In this document: positions 17,358 through 25,616 of the stretch, piece by piece
How the letters are laid out: each line of letters starts with the position of its first letter
How positions within the stretch are numbered: position 1 is the stretch's first letter
NCBI RefSeq assembly: GCF_036226665.1
Contig: NZ_CP109007.1
Span: 7,998,001-8,062,000 of the forward strand
Length of the DNA stretch: 64,000 nt
Origin: Streptomyces sp. NBC_00691
GTDB lineage: Bacteria; Actinomycetota; Actinomycetes; Streptomycetales; Streptomycetaceae
Direction: 5' to 3'
The notes under the pieces: model-generated
Databases searched by the model: none
What the model saw: the letters and a program-made list of their open reading frames with translations, nothing else
What the model was told of the DNA's origin: nothing
Made by a program: the position numbers and the translations under genes

Positions 17358-18613
17358 GAGCCGAGGGTCTTGGTGATGCTCTGCGAGGCGGCCGCGGCCG
17401 CCCGCGCGGGATCGGTACCGGTGAGCACGGCGGTCATGTACTGCTTGATCGGGTTGGTGGCCTCGACGGCCGCCCACTGCGGGGAGTTCGGCGTCGCCCG
17501 GCCCTGGGCCGCGCCGGCGGCCATGGCGGCCGTCCCCGCGTCGTCCTGGATCACCCGCGCGAGCGAGGTCCGGTTGGGTACGTAACTCATCGTTCTCGCC
17601 ATGTCCGTCTGCCACTTCTCGCCCGCCAGCGCCTTGACCACCTCGTACGCGGCGTCGGGGTGGGTCGACGCCTCCGGCACGATGAGGTCGGAGCCGCCCG
17701 TGAAGACCGCGCCGGGCTTCCCCGCGGTCTTGCCGGGGATCGGGAAGAAGCCGAGCCTGCCCTTGAGCGCGGGGTTGATCTCCTCGACGATCTTCGCGCC
17801 ACCGGGTACGGCGATGATCTGGGCGACCTCGCCCTTCGCGAACACCTCGGCCTGCGGGGGCTTGGCCTCGTCGGAGTCCTTGGGGCCCTTGCCGAGGGCC
17901 TGGAGCTGCCGGTAGAAGTCCATGCCGGCGCGCGCCGGGGCGGTGTCGAGCGCCCCCTTCCACGTGGAGCCGTCCTTGACCGCGAGGTCGCCGCCCTCCT
18001 CCCAGACGAAGCCGGAGAGGGTGTACCAGTTCTGGCCGGGCAGGTAGATGCCCTGGGTCTTGCCCCGGTTGAGCTTCGCGGTGACGGCGAGCCACTCGGC
18101 CTGGGTCTTCGGGGGCGTGGTCACGCCCGCCCGGGCGAACAGGTCCTTGTGGTAGATCACGACCCGGTTGGCCGCGTACCAGGGGATGCCGTACTGCTTG
18201 CCGTCGACCTTCCCCGGCTCGGCGAGTCCCGGCAGCCAGTCCGCGCCGTTCAGTTCGGCGGTCCTGTCACTGAGGTCGCGGACGCCGCCGCTCGCCGCGT
18301 ACTGGGCGATCTGGGTGTTGCCGACCTCGATGACGTCCGGGGCGTCCTTGCTGGCGAGGGCGGCCGTGACCTTCTCGCCGATGCCGTCCCACTCCTGGAT
18401 CTGGATGTCCAGGTCGATGTCCTTGTGCTCCGCCTCGAAGCCGGTGCGGAAGCGGTCGAGGAAGGCGTCGGTGACGCTGTCCTTCATGATCCATACGGTG
18501 ACCTTCTCCGGTCCGCCGGAGGTTGCCGGGTCGCCCGATCCGCCACAGGCCGTGGCGGTGAGGGCGACGGTCGCCGCGAGCGCGACGGAGCCGGCGAGGG
18601 GACGAGTCTTCAC
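17354..18613 (-). CDS. sugar ABC transporter substrate-binding lipoprotein
   Basis: A 419-residue protein. The start is placed at GTG 18613, with GAGG six bases upstream, rather than at GTG 18619. The signal peptide ends in a lipobox, TATAC with Cys23. The mature part is a family 1 solute-binding protein: VTVWIMKDSVTDAFLDRF, DAPDVIEVGNTQIAQYAASG, YGIPWYAANRVVIYHKDLFA and SDLIVPEASTHPDAAYEVV. The hexosaminidase in the same operon suggests an amino-sugar-containing oligosaccharide as ligand, comparable in layout to the DasABC/NgcEFG systems, but the ligand cannot be deduced from sequence. Confidence 0.92.
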   Translation of the reverse strand: MKTRPLAGSVALAATVALTATACGGSGDPATSGGPEKVTVWIMKDSVTDAFLDRFRTGFEAEHKDIDLDIQIQEWDGIGEKVTAALASKDAPDVIEVGNTQIAQYAASGGVRDLSDRTAELNGADWLPGLAEPGKVDGKQYGIPWYAANRVVIYHKDLFARAGVTTPPKTQAEWLAVTAKLNRGKTQGIYLPGQNWYTLSGFVWEEGGDLAVKDGSTWKGALDTAPARAGMDFYRQLQALGKGPKDSDEAKPPQAEVFAKGEVAQIIAVPGGAKIVEEINPALKGRLGFFPIPGKTAGKPGAVFTGGSDLIVPEASTHPDAAYEVVKALAGEKWQTDMARTMSYVPNRTSLARVIQDDAGTAAMAAGAAQGRATPNSPQWAAVEATNPIKQYMTAVLTGTDPARAAAAASQSITKTLGS

Positions 18614-18631
18614 GGGCACCTCGATGAATGG

Positions 18632-18666
18632 TTGACCAATTGGTCAAGTGGTCAGGTGTGTGACCA
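18632..18666. promoter_or_regulatory. GntR-type operator palindromes between transporter and regulators
   Basis: TTGACCAATTGGTCAA (18632-18647) is a perfect 16-bp palindrome. Overlapping downstream is TGGTCA-N6-TGACCA (18649-18666). A third half-site cluster, ACCAGTTGACCAGT, lies at 18761-18774 near the GntR start. All use the GACCA/TGGTC half-site also found in DasR-type operators. They sit between the divergent binding-protein and GntR genes. Confidence 0.75.
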
Positions 18667-18793
18667 GAAGGTGGCACGGTCGAGAGAAGCCGTCAATCCC
18701 TTGAAAAACATGGGTTGTTCACCGGGTCTCAGATCAACGGCTGCGGTTAGTATCGGACTTACCAGTTGACCAGTCAGGGTGAGGGTGGGTGGC

Positions 18794-19561
18794 ATGAAGG
18801 ACGGCTCCTCCAGCGGGGTGCTGAAGAGGGAGCGGGTACGGGAGCACCTGCTGGGCCTGATCGAGGCGGGCGGCCCCGGCGACCCGATCCCCTCCGAGCG
18901 CACCCTCTGCGCCACCCTCGGCGTCTCCCGGCCCACCCTGCGCGCGGCTGTCGACGAACTCGTCGCGACCGGCGCGCTGGTGCGGGAGCACGGGCGCGGC
19001 ATGTTCGTCGCCCCCGCCAAGATCACCCAGCGGCTCGCCCCGGACGACGCGGCCTTCACCGTGCCCCGCGCGTCGGGCAGCTGGTCCAGCACCGTCCTGG
19101 AATCCGCCACCGTCCGGGCCGGCGCCCGCATCGGCCGCAGACTCCGTCTCTCGCCCGCCGCCGAACTGCTCTACGTCGCCCGCCTCCGCCTGGTCGACGG
19201 CTCGCCCATGGCCATCGAGCACCTCCACATCCCGGCGGACCTGGTGGGCGCCACGCTCACCCCGGAGGAGCTCGAAGCGGGCGACCTCTACGACCATCTG
19301 CGCGAGCACCACCGGGTCCACGTCCAGGAGGCCACCCAGTCGATCGAACCGACGGTCGTCAGCGAGGACGAGGCCGCGCTCCTCGACGTCCCGGTTCTCT
19401 CGCCGGCCCTCCTGATCGAACGCCTCACCCTCGACACCGCGGGCCGCCCCGTCGAGTACGTCCACTCGGTCTACCGGGGTGACCGCTACCGCATCGTCTC
19501 CCGCCTCGACTTCACCCGCGACGGTCTCGTGACCTCCTCGACGGAGGGGGATGCATACTGA
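18794..19561 (+). CDS. GntR/UTRA (HutC subfamily) regulator, copy 1
   Basis: A 255-residue protein from ATG 18794. The GntR winged helix is at about 5-75: SERTLCATLGVSRPTLRAAV then ELVATGALVREHGRGMFVA. The UTRA ligand-binding domain is at about 90-240: GARIGRRLRLSPAAELLYVA, PMAIEHLHIP and the C-terminal RPVEYVHSVYRGDRYRIVSR. The fold and C-terminus match DasR-like sugar-phosphate sensors. It is divergent from the sugar transporter operon and likely represses it through the palindromes at 18632-18666. A second, closely similar regulator gene follows 35 bp downstream. Confidence 0.92.
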   Translation: MKDGSSSGVLKRERVREHLLGLIEAGGPGDPIPSERTLCATLGVSRPTLRAAVDELVATGALVREHGRGMFVAPAKITQRLAPDDAAFTVPRASGSWSSTVLESATVRAGARIGRRLRLSPAAELLYVARLRLVDGSPMAIEHLHIPADLVGATLTPEELEAGDLYDHLREHHRVHVQEATQSIEPTVVSEDEAALLDVPVLSPALLIERLTLDTAGRPVEYVHSVYRGDRYRIVSRLDFTRDGLVTSSTEGDAY

Positions 19562-19596
19562 CCGGCAGCGGAACGGCGCACGGGGGAGTGGACGGC

Positions 19597-20361
19597 ATGG
19601 AGCTGAAGCGGGAGCGCGTACGGGAGCATCTGCTGACCGTGATCGAGAGCCGCCGTCCCGGCGACGCCATCCCGTCCGAACGCACCCTCTGCGCCACCCT
19701 CGGAGTCTCCCGGCCCACCCTGCGCGCGGCCGTCGACGAACTCGTCGCCACGGGCCTGCTGGTGCGGGAGCACGGCCGCGGCATGTTCGTCGCACCGGAC
19801 AAGATCACCCAGGAGCTGGTCGCCGAGCACCGGGCGGCCGGCGCCCCCCGGAGCCGCGGCGACTGGACGAGCACGGTGCTCGAGCTCCGCACCGTCCGGG
19901 CCGGCGCCCGGATCGGCCGCAGACTGGCGATCTCCCCGGCGGCGGAGCTCGTCCACGTGACCCGCCTCCGGCACGTCGACGGCGCCCCGATCGCCCTCGA
20001 ACACCTCCACGTCCCGGCCGACCTGGTCCCCGGACTCACCGCCGCCGACATGGAGGGCGGCTTCTACGCGCACCTGCGGGAGCGACGCGGCATCCGGCCG
20101 GCCCACGCGGTGCAGTCGATCGAGCCGACCGTCCTGAGCGAGGAGGAAGCGGCCCTGCTCGACGTGCCGGTCCTGTCGCCCGCCCTCCTCTTCGACCGGA
20201 TCACCTCCGACACGGACGCCAGACCCGTCGAGTACGTCCGCTCCCTCTACCGGGGCGACCGCTACCGCATCGTCTCCCGCCTCGCCCTCGGCGACGGCCC
20301 GCCCGGCGACCCGGCGGCGGACGCGGCGCGGGGCGGGACGTGGTGGGGGACGGTCGAGTGA
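19597..20361 (+). CDS. GntR/UTRA (HutC subfamily) regulator, copy 2
   Basis: A 254-residue protein from ATG 19597, preceded by GGGGGAG. It aligns with the upstream GntR along its full length, including SERTLCATLGVSRPTLRAAV, GRGMFVAPDKITQELVAEHR and the C-terminal VEYVRSLYRGDRYRIVSRLA. This is a tandem gene duplication with divergence mostly in the UTRA ligand pocket and linker. The pair may form heterodimers or respond to two related sugar phosphates; that is inference. It is co-transcribed with copy 1 and convergent with the small gene at 20369. Confidence 0.9.
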   Translation: MELKRERVREHLLTVIESRRPGDAIPSERTLCATLGVSRPTLRAAVDELVATGLLVREHGRGMFVAPDKITQELVAEHRAAGAPRSRGDWTSTVLELRTVRAGARIGRRLAISPAAELVHVTRLRHVDGAPIALEHLHVPADLVPGLTAADMEGGFYAHLRERRGIRPAHAVQSIEPTVLSEEEAALLDVPVLSPALLFDRITSDTDARPVEYVRSLYRGDRYRIVSRLALGDGPPGDPAADAARGGTWWGTVE

Positions 20362-20368
20362 CGCCGGC

Positions 20369-20566
20369 TCATCCGGTGCGCCGGGTGAGCAGGACCCGGG
20401 CGAGCACGTCACGGGTGAGGGCGAGGTGGGACTCCTCGGGATGCGTGGTCAGCCGGATCCTGACCCACGCCTCGTCGTGACTCACCCCGGACACCCGGGA
20501 GAGCCTCCTGGCCTGCCAGGAGGTGATGGGGGACCAGATCCAGCGACGTCGTCCGAGCTGCTTCAT
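20369..20566 (-). CDS. small Arg-rich protein of unknown function
   Basis: A 65-residue frame starting MKQLGRRRWIWSPITSWQAR with high third-position GC, convergent with GntR copy 2. It contains the pattern VSHDEAWVRIRLTTHPEESH, which reads like a folded small domain rather than an out-of-frame shadow. No strong ribosome-binding site precedes the ATG. I do not recognise the family. Confidence 0.5.
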   Translation of the reverse strand: MKQLGRRRWIWSPITSWQARRLSRVSGVSHDEAWVRIRLTTHPEESHLALTRDVLARVLLTRRTG

Positions 20567-20613
20567 GTGGTGATCAACGAGGCGAAGGCCTGGATGAAAT
20601 CACCCGAAACGGG

Positions 20614-21408
20614 CTAAACGGAGCGCCCTCGGTACGGAGATGGCGAGGGTCCCCACCGTGCGCGCTCCCGGAATTCACCATGTCGTCCGAGCGGGCGTAC
20701 CCGGCCGGCGGGACACGGCCCGGGCCGGGAGGCCTCACGCCCGCCCGACCCGCCGTCGCGGTGGGGTCGGGACCCGAGCCCGGCACCGGTGCGGAGGCGG
20801 GCTCGCGCCACTCGCGCTCCGGCAGCGCGGTCGGGTCGGCCGTCAGCACCTGCAGGCAGACGTGGTCGGCCCCGGCGTCGAGGCGCTGCCGCACACGTCG
20901 CACGGCGGCGTCGGTGTCGCCGTACGCGACGATCGCGTCCACCGGTCGGCGCCTCGGGCCCCGCCGAGGTCCTCGTCGGCGAAGCCGAGCCGGCGCGTGG
21001 AGGACCCGGCCCGCGAGCGCCGTCGCGCGACATCCACTGCAGCACCGTCGGGGACTCGTCCAGGAGGCGATCGACCCGCATCCCCTCGGCGCGGTCCGTC
21101 ACCCTCGGCAGAGGCGCGAAGTCGTCCGGCAGCAGGTCGAGCAGACTCATCACATGCTGCCCGTCGCGCAGCGCGAGCAGCAGCTCGCAGCGCAACTGCC
21201 GCGGAACGTCCGGGCGATGGGGTGTGCTGTTCCACAGGGCCGGCCACAGGTAGTGCGCTCCGTCGGACGCCGCGTGCGCCTCGACCCATGCGGGATCCAG
21301 CCGCTGGTCGAGCCTGAGATCCCGAGCCCGCTCCTCCAGCGCGAGCAGGGCGGGCGTGTCCAGGATCTTCACCTGACGCGGTACCGGACCGTCGGGTCCC
21401 GCCGTCAC
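20614..21408 (-). CDS. unknown protein coupled to ADP-ribosylglycohydrolase, C-terminus out of frame
   Basis: A 264-codon frame from GTG 21408, which overlaps the stop of the ADP-ribosylglycohydrolase gene (GTGA). The first ~130 residues look like a real protein: VKILDTPALLALEERARDLR, DGAHYLWPALWNSTPHRPDV and LRCELLLALRDGQHVMSLLD. After about residue 130 the composition becomes Arg/Gly/Pro-rich, because the frame runs through a relic of another gene in the wrong frame (see the pseudogene at 20795-21010). The original C-terminus is therefore probably lost. I do not recognise the N-terminal family. Coupling suggests it acts with the hydrolase, for example as substrate, partner or antagonist in ADP-ribosylation. 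Confidence 0.6.
   Translation of the reverse strand: MTAGPDGPVPRQVKILDTPALLALEERARDLRLDQRLDPAWVEAHAASDGAHYLWPALWNSTPHRPDVPRQLRCELLLALRDGQHVMSLLDLLPDDFAPLPRVTDRAEGMRVDRLLDESPTVLQWMSRDGARGPGPPRAGSASPTRTSAGPEAPTGGRDRRVRRHRRRRATCAAAPRRRGRPRLPAGADGRPDRAAGARVARARLRTGAGLGSRPHRDGGSGGREASRPGPCPAGRVRPLGRHGEFRERARWGPSPSPYRGRSV
20795..21010 (-). pseudogene. 3' fragment of an LLM-class F420-dependent oxidoreductase
   Basis: In one frame (about 21010-20943) the strand reads RRLGFADEDLGGARGADR; in another (20942-20795) it reads DAIVAYGDTDAAVRRVRQRL, DAGADHVCLQVL and ALPEREWRE. Joined, these match the C-terminal end of luciferase-like F420-dependent oxidoreductases, where the LGF..EDL..G segment runs directly into VDAIVA.GD. 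A short deletion at the join breaks the frame and the N-terminal three quarters are absent. Confidence 0.7.
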
Positions 21409-22313
21409 GGGACGAGCCGCGGCAGTGGTTCACGGGCCGCGCGCCAGGCTGCCGGGAGGGTGGCGACGCCCGTTCGCGCGGCGATCACCCCGCCCGCGAC
21501 GGCACAGGTGGTGTCGATGTCCCCGCGCCCGCCGACCGTGACCCACAGGCCCTCGTGCAGGTCGTCGAGGTGCCCGGCCGCACACCACAGCGCGAAGGGA
21601 ACGGTGTCGGGTCCGGACATCCGGTAGCCGGACCCCAGGACCTCCGCGGCGTGCCGGACCGAGGTGCCCCCGGGCATCCGGGCCGCGATCCGCACACCCG
21701 AGCGGACGTCGCTGTCGGGGAGACGATCGGCGACCGCCCGGAGGAGATCCGGCCGCCCCGGAGCGGGTCCGCCGCGGCTGCGCGTCGCCAGCGCCGCGGC
21801 GAGAGCGACCCCCACGGCCCCGGCCACCGCCTCCGGATGGTGGTGCGACACCTCGCTCTGACGGGCCGCCTGCTCGGCGACGACATCGAGATCGGCGGCG
21901 TGCCAGGCGCCGAGCGGGGCGACGCGCATGGCCGCGCCGTTGCCCCAGGAACCCTGGCCGCCGAACTGTCCGGCGACCACCTCCCGCCAGGGCTCGCCCG
22001 CTCCGATCCGCCGGAGCACGTCGTGCATCGAAGCGCCGTACCCGCGGTGCGTGTCAGCGGCGTAGGCCGCCGCGAAGCCCCGGGCGAGACGGTCCTGGTC
22101 GACGCTGCCGCCACCGTCGGCGAGCTCCCGGACGAGCACGAGCGCCTGGGCGGTGTCGTCGGTCCACCGCCACGGCGACTCCGGCGGCAGCGTCCGCGCC
22201 TCCAGGGCCGCCGGACCCTCCCGGCGCAGGACGCCGAACCATCGGTCACCGAAGGCGTCGCCGAAGGCGAGCCCGTGCAACGAGTCGAGGACAGCGGCGG
22301 GAACGTTGATCAT
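21405..22313 (-). CDS. ADP-ribosylglycohydrolase family protein (DraG-like)
   Basis: A 302-residue protein from ATG 22313 (an upstream in-frame start at 22349 adds 12 residues with no family match). It has the metal-binding motifs of the family: RWTDDTAQALVLVRELAD near the N-terminus and GRGDIDTTCAVAGGVIAA near the C-terminus, plus GNGAAMRVAPLG in the middle. These bind two divalent metals and ADP-ribose. It would remove ADP-ribose from proteins or small molecules. Its stop overlaps the start of the next, unrecognised gene, so they are co-translated. Confidence 0.88.
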   Translation of the reverse strand: MINVPAAVLDSLHGLAFGDAFGDRWFGVLRREGPAALEARTLPPESPWRWTDDTAQALVLVRELADGGGSVDQDRLARGFAAAYAADTHRGYGASMHDVLRRIGAGEPWREVVAGQFGGQGSWGNGAAMRVAPLGAWHAADLDVVAEQAARQSEVSHHHPEAVAGAVGVALAAALATRSRGGPAPGRPDLLRAVADRLPDSDVRSGVRIAARMPGGTSVRHAAEVLGSGYRMSGPDTVPFALWCAAGHLDDLHEGLWVTVGGRGDIDTTCAVAGGVIAARTGVATLPAAWRAAREPLPRLVP

Positions 22314-22386
22314 CGGACGAGTATCACAGCGGCCCGCCGCCTTCGGCACCGCGTTTTCCTGGCCTCCCGGTCCCTCGGGGAAAGGC

Positions 22387-23226
22387 TCACCGCCGGTGCG
22401 CCACCGCCAGTTCGAGGAGATACCGCTTGGTCACCCGCCCGTCGTACCGCCCGTCGATCAGCTCCGCCACGCATCCGAGCAGTCCGTTCCTGGCGGCTTC
22501 CGGAAGGGCCCGGTGTCCGGAGTAGGTCCGCAGCAGCTCCAGGTAAGCGGACGTGGAATACGTGATGTCCCGCTCGTGGCGACGGAAGACCGTGGGCCCG
22601 AACGCCCCGCTCCGCGCGACCTCCTGAGCGTGGTCCGAGCCGTCGACGTCGGCGGCCTCCGGAGGCCGCGTCCCGGGCGGCGTGTCCGGATCGAAGCGCT
22701 CGTAACAGCCCTGCACCTCGGCGAAGAACTCCTCGGTGCCGCCGCGCACATGCTGGGTCCGCACCACGGCGAGCGCCCCGCCGGAACGCAGCGCCTCGGC
22801 GGCCTTCCTCATCCGCACCGCGGGGTCGATCCAGTGGAAGGAGGTCGCCGCGAGGACCACGTCGAACGACTCCTCCGGCAGAGGCCAGGTCTCGAAGTCC
22901 GCCGTGACGACCTCCACCCCCGTGGTCCCGGCCAGGTTGCGGCGGGCGACCGCGGCCATGCTCGGCCCCGCTTCGACGGCCGTGATCCGACAGCCGCGCT
23001 CGGCCAGCGGCGCGGTGGCCTGCCCGGTTCCGCAGCCGATCTCCAGGACCCGGCTGCCGGGGCGGATGCCGGCCGACTCCGCGAGGTCGTCGTACAGCTC
23101 CGGCGGGTAGCCCGGTCTGACCCGGTCATACAGCTCCGCGTCCTCGTCGAACGTCCGGCTCAGGCGCGGGCGCCGGGATTCCGCGGGTCGGTCGTCGCGC
23201 AGGGCGCGCGTGGTGTCGTCGGGCAT
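22387..23226 (-). CDS. class I SAM-dependent methyltransferase
   Basis: A 279-residue protein from ATG 23226; the longer open frame upstream is unrelated sequence. It begins with SRTFDEDAELYDRVRPGYPP, then motif I VLEIGCGTGQATAPLAERGC, motif II ITAVEAGPSM, and FDVVLAATSFHWIDPAVRMR (motif IV region). This is the Methyltransf_11/25 type with a YDRVRPGYP N-terminus common in Streptomyces. Substrate unknown. The gene stands alone on the minus strand, following a region of strong hairpins. Confidence 0.88.
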   Translation of the reverse strand: MPDDTTRALRDDRPAESRRPRLSRTFDEDAELYDRVRPGYPPELYDDLAESAGIRPGSRVLEIGCGTGQATAPLAERGCRITAVEAGPSMAAVARRNLAGTTGVEVVTADFETWPLPEESFDVVLAATSFHWIDPAVRMRKAAEALRSGGALAVVRTQHVRGGTEEFFAEVQGCYERFDPDTPPGTRPPEAADVDGSDHAQEVARSGAFGPTVFRRHERDITYSTSAYLELLRTYSGHRALPEAARNGLLGCVAELIDGRYDGRVTKRYLLELAVAHRR

Positions 23227-23238
23227 ACAGGGCAGGCT

Positions 23239-23301
23239 AGGGCCTGTCGTCACACTCCCGTCTGCCCCGCGGGCGACGACGGGAGGGTGACGACAGGCCC
23301 T
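23239..23301. repeat. 24-bp near-perfect inverted repeat
   Basis: Arms 23239-23262 and 23278-23301 are complementary at 23 of 24 positions (outer ends AGGGCCTGTCGTCAC / GTGACGACAGGCCCT) with a 15-nt loop. It lies 13 bp upstream of the methyltransferase ATG. It could be a terminator for the upstream export operon or a small mobile-element (MITE-like) remnant. Confidence 0.75.
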
Positions 23302-23416
23302 GGGCCGTCCGGTCCGGACCGTGTCGGGCGCCGAGGCCCCGAGAAGGACGGGGGGACGGCCCGGGCGGTGCCTGTGTGTGCCGACGGCCGCGGCCGGGCG
23401 GTACCTGTCCGTGCCG

Positions 23417-23459
23417 ACGTCCCCGGCCGCCCGGCGGTGAGCCGGGCGGCCGGGGACGT
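23417..23459. terminator. strong hairpin terminator of the export operon
   Basis: A perfect 19-bp stem (23417-23435 and 23441-23459) with a 5-nt loop, about 75 bp after the stop of the ABC permease at 23533. It overlaps the second of two ~33-bp direct repeats (starting near 23363 and 23396). No T-run follows, as is common in Streptomyces. Confidence 0.75.
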
Positions 23460-23532
23460 GCGGGCGGCCCGGGAGTGAGCCGCGTGGCCGGGGAGTGCGG
23501 CGCAACCGCGTCGCGCGTGGGTCCCGCTGTTC

Positions 23533-24735
23533 CTACGCCGTCGCCAGCGCCAGCGTCGGCGACAGCCGGGACGCCCGGACCGCCGGGTACAGCCCCGCCA
23601 CCGTGCCGATCGCGAGCGTCGCCGCGAAGCCGCCGCCCACCGCCCACAGCGGAACGACCCACGGCAGCCCGCCCGTCGAGGCGTACACCCCCGTCGCCGC
23701 CCCGCCGAGCGCCACCCCCGCGAGACCGCCGAGGCCGGACAGCATCAGGGACTCCGTCACGAACTGGATCCTGATCTGGCCCCTGGTCGCCCCCAGCGAC
23801 CGGCGGAGGCCGATCTCGTGGCGGCGTTCGAGGACGGAGATGATCATCGTGTTGGCGACGCCGACCCCACCCACCAGGAGCGCGATCCCACCGAGCCCGA
23901 GGAGCAGCGTGGAGAACGCCCCCTCCGTCGCCGCCTTGGCCTTGAGCGCCGACGACGGATCGCCGACCGACACGTTCTGCGGGTTCTGCGGGTCGATCGT
24001 CGGGGCGAGCAGCCGCTGCACGTCCTCCACGGACGCGTCGGTGGACCGCTCGTACACCGTCGTCGGATGGCCGTCGAAGCCCAGCAGCAGCTCCGCGCCC
24101 GCCCAGCCGACCAGTGCCGAACGCTCGATCTCGGGCGCGAGCGGCAGCGGGTCGAGGATGCCGATGACCGTGAAGTACCGGTCGCCGATCCAGACCTGCC
24201 GCCCCGGCCCGGTGATCCCCAGCCGTTCCGCGGCCACATGGCCGAGGACGACGGACGGGTAGCGTCCCGTGGCGGCGTTCAGCCAGGTGCCGGACGCGAG
24301 CCCGCCCCTGAGGACGTCGAGGAGGCCCTCCGTCGCCGCCTTCACCGCGATCCCGCCGGTCTCGGCCTCCGGGATCTTCTCGGAACGGCGCACCGAACTC
24401 ATGAGGTCCCCGGTCCCGGCCGCCTCCTCCACTCCCGCGATCCGGCCGACCATCCCCACGGCGTCCTTCGGCAGCTTGACCTCCTGCCCGCTGAACATCC
24501 CCTCGCCCGGCCTGGCGACCAGCATGTTCGTACCGAGCGCGTCGAGCCGGCGCAGCACATGGGCCTGGCTGGAGGCGGAGATGCCCACGACCGCGATCAT
24601 CGTGGCGATCCCGATGGCGATGCCGAGGGCCGAGAGCACCACACGGACGGGCCGGCTCCGCAGCCCGGCCGAGCCGACGTGCAGGACGTCCCTCGGGCCG
24701 AGCCGAGCAGTCGTGAGTTTCCTCGTACGGGGCAT
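23533..24735 (-). CDS. MacB-like ABC transporter permease (FtsX family)
   Basis: A 400-residue protein with an N-terminal helix (VVLSALGIAIGIATMIAVVG), a long extracytoplasmic MacB core (about residues 60-270) and three C-terminal FtsX helices. The last region contains VGGVGVANTMIISVLERRHE then IGLRRSLGATRGQIRIQFV, the classic FtsX/MacB motif. It shares one base with the ATPase gene stop. With the ATPase and adaptor it forms a three-part export system. The substrate is unknown. Confidence 0.92.
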   Translation of the reverse strand: MPRTRKLTTARLGPRDVLHVGSAGLRSRPVRVVLSALGIAIGIATMIAVVGISASSQAHVLRRLDALGTNMLVARPGEGMFSGQEVKLPKDAVGMVGRIAGVEEAAGTGDLMSSVRRSEKIPEAETGGIAVKAATEGLLDVLRGGLASGTWLNAATGRYPSVVLGHVAAERLGITGPGRQVWIGDRYFTVIGILDPLPLAPEIERSALVGWAGAELLLGFDGHPTTVYERSTDASVEDVQRLLAPTIDPQNPQNVSVGDPSSALKAKAATEGAFSTLLLGLGGIALLVGGVGVANTMIISVLERRHEIGLRRSLGATRGQIRIQFVTESLMLSGLGGLAGVALGGAATGVYASTGGLPWVVPLWAVGGGFAATLAIGTVAGLYPAVRASRLSPTLALATA

Positions 24736-25616
24736 CAGGCCGCGACCTTTCCGTCGCCGGACGGACCGGACGGACCGGACCCGTCCGCTCCACCGGACGT
24801 ACTCGACCCGCCAGCCGCATCCGCCGCACCGGCCCCGCCGGAGGCACCGGAGGTGAGTGACGTGTCCTCCACCACCCGCCCGTCCCGGATCCGCACCTGG
24901 CGCGGCAGTCGTCCCGCGATCTCCGTGTCGTGCGTGATGACCGCGATCGTCGCGCCCTCCGCGTTGAGTTCGTGCAGGAGCGTCATCACCGCGTCCCCGG
25001 ACGTCGAGTCCAGCGCGCCCGTCGGTTCGTCGGCGAGCAGCAGGGCCGGTTCGCCGACCACCGCGCGGGCGATGGCGACGCGCTGCTTCTGCCCGCCCGA
25101 CAGCTCGTGCGGCCGGTGCTTCATCCGGTCGGCGAGGCCCACCCGGGCCAGCGCCTCGGCGGCCAGCGCGCGCCGCCGTGCGCGGGGGAGGCCGGAGTAC
25201 AGGAGCCCCTCGGCCACGTTCTCCAGTGCCCCCACTCCCGGCACCAGATGGAAGGCCTGGAAGACGAAGCCGATGCGGCGGGCGCGCAGTGCCGACAGCC
25301 TCCGGTCCGACAGTGAGGCGATGTCGTGCCCGGCGATCTCGACCGTGCCGGCGCTCGGCCGGTCCAGAGTGCCGACGATGTGCAGCAGCGTCGACTTGCC
25401 GGATCCGGACGGACCGACGATGCCGAGCAGTTCTCCTTCCCCGATGGTGAGATCGACGCCGTCGAGGGCACGGACACCCCCCGCGTACTCCTTGGTGACG
25501 CCCCTGAGCCGTACGACCGGCGTCAGCGGGCCACCCGGAGCCGTCGGCGCACCGGGTGCCGACGGCAGACCGGGCGCCGGGGGCGCGCCCGCGTTCATGG
25601 CCGAGGTCGTCGTCAT
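24735..25616 (-). CDS. MacB-like ABC transporter ATP-binding protein
   Basis: A 293-residue protein from ATG 25616, overlapping the adaptor stop (ATGA). Walker A is GIVGPSGSGKSTLLHIVGT, the signature LSGGQKQRVAIARAVVGEPA, and Walker B LLLADEPTGALDSTSG with the H-loop ITHD. The LolD/MacB subclass is shown by VFQAFHLVPGVGALENV. N- and C-terminal tails are Ala/Gly/Ser/Pro-rich and probably disordered. It powers the FtsX-type permease encoded next. Confidence 0.93.
   Translation of the reverse strand: MTTTSAMNAGAPPAPGLPSAPGAPTAPGGPLTPVVRLRGVTKEYAGGVRALDGVDLTIGEGELLGIVGPSGSGKSTLLHIVGTLDRPSAGTVEIAGHDIASLSDRRLSALRARRIGFVFQAFHLVPGVGALENVAEGLLYSGLPRARRRALAAEALARVGLADRMKHRPHELSGGQKQRVAIARAVVGEPALLLADEPTGALDSTSGDAVMTLLHELNAEGATIAVITHDTEIAGRLPRQVRIRDGRVVEDTSLTSGASGGAGAADAAGGSSTSGGADGSGPSGPSGDGKVAA

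Noticed and set aside
18632..18647. Considered calling this an exact DasR binding site and the genes dasRABC
   Set aside because: Half-sites are in the opposite orientation to the DasR consensus (GACCA-N2-TGGTC, not TGGTC-N2-GACCA), and there are two regulators. A das-like system is likely but the names are not supported.
23239..23301. Insertion sequence with terminal inverted repeats
   Set aside because: Arms are only 15 bp apart with no transposase gene; at most a MITE-like remnant or terminator.
22387..23505. N-terminal extension of the methyltransferase to 23505
   Set aside because: The extra 93 codons run through hairpins and direct repeats and have no family match; ATG 23226 is the true start.
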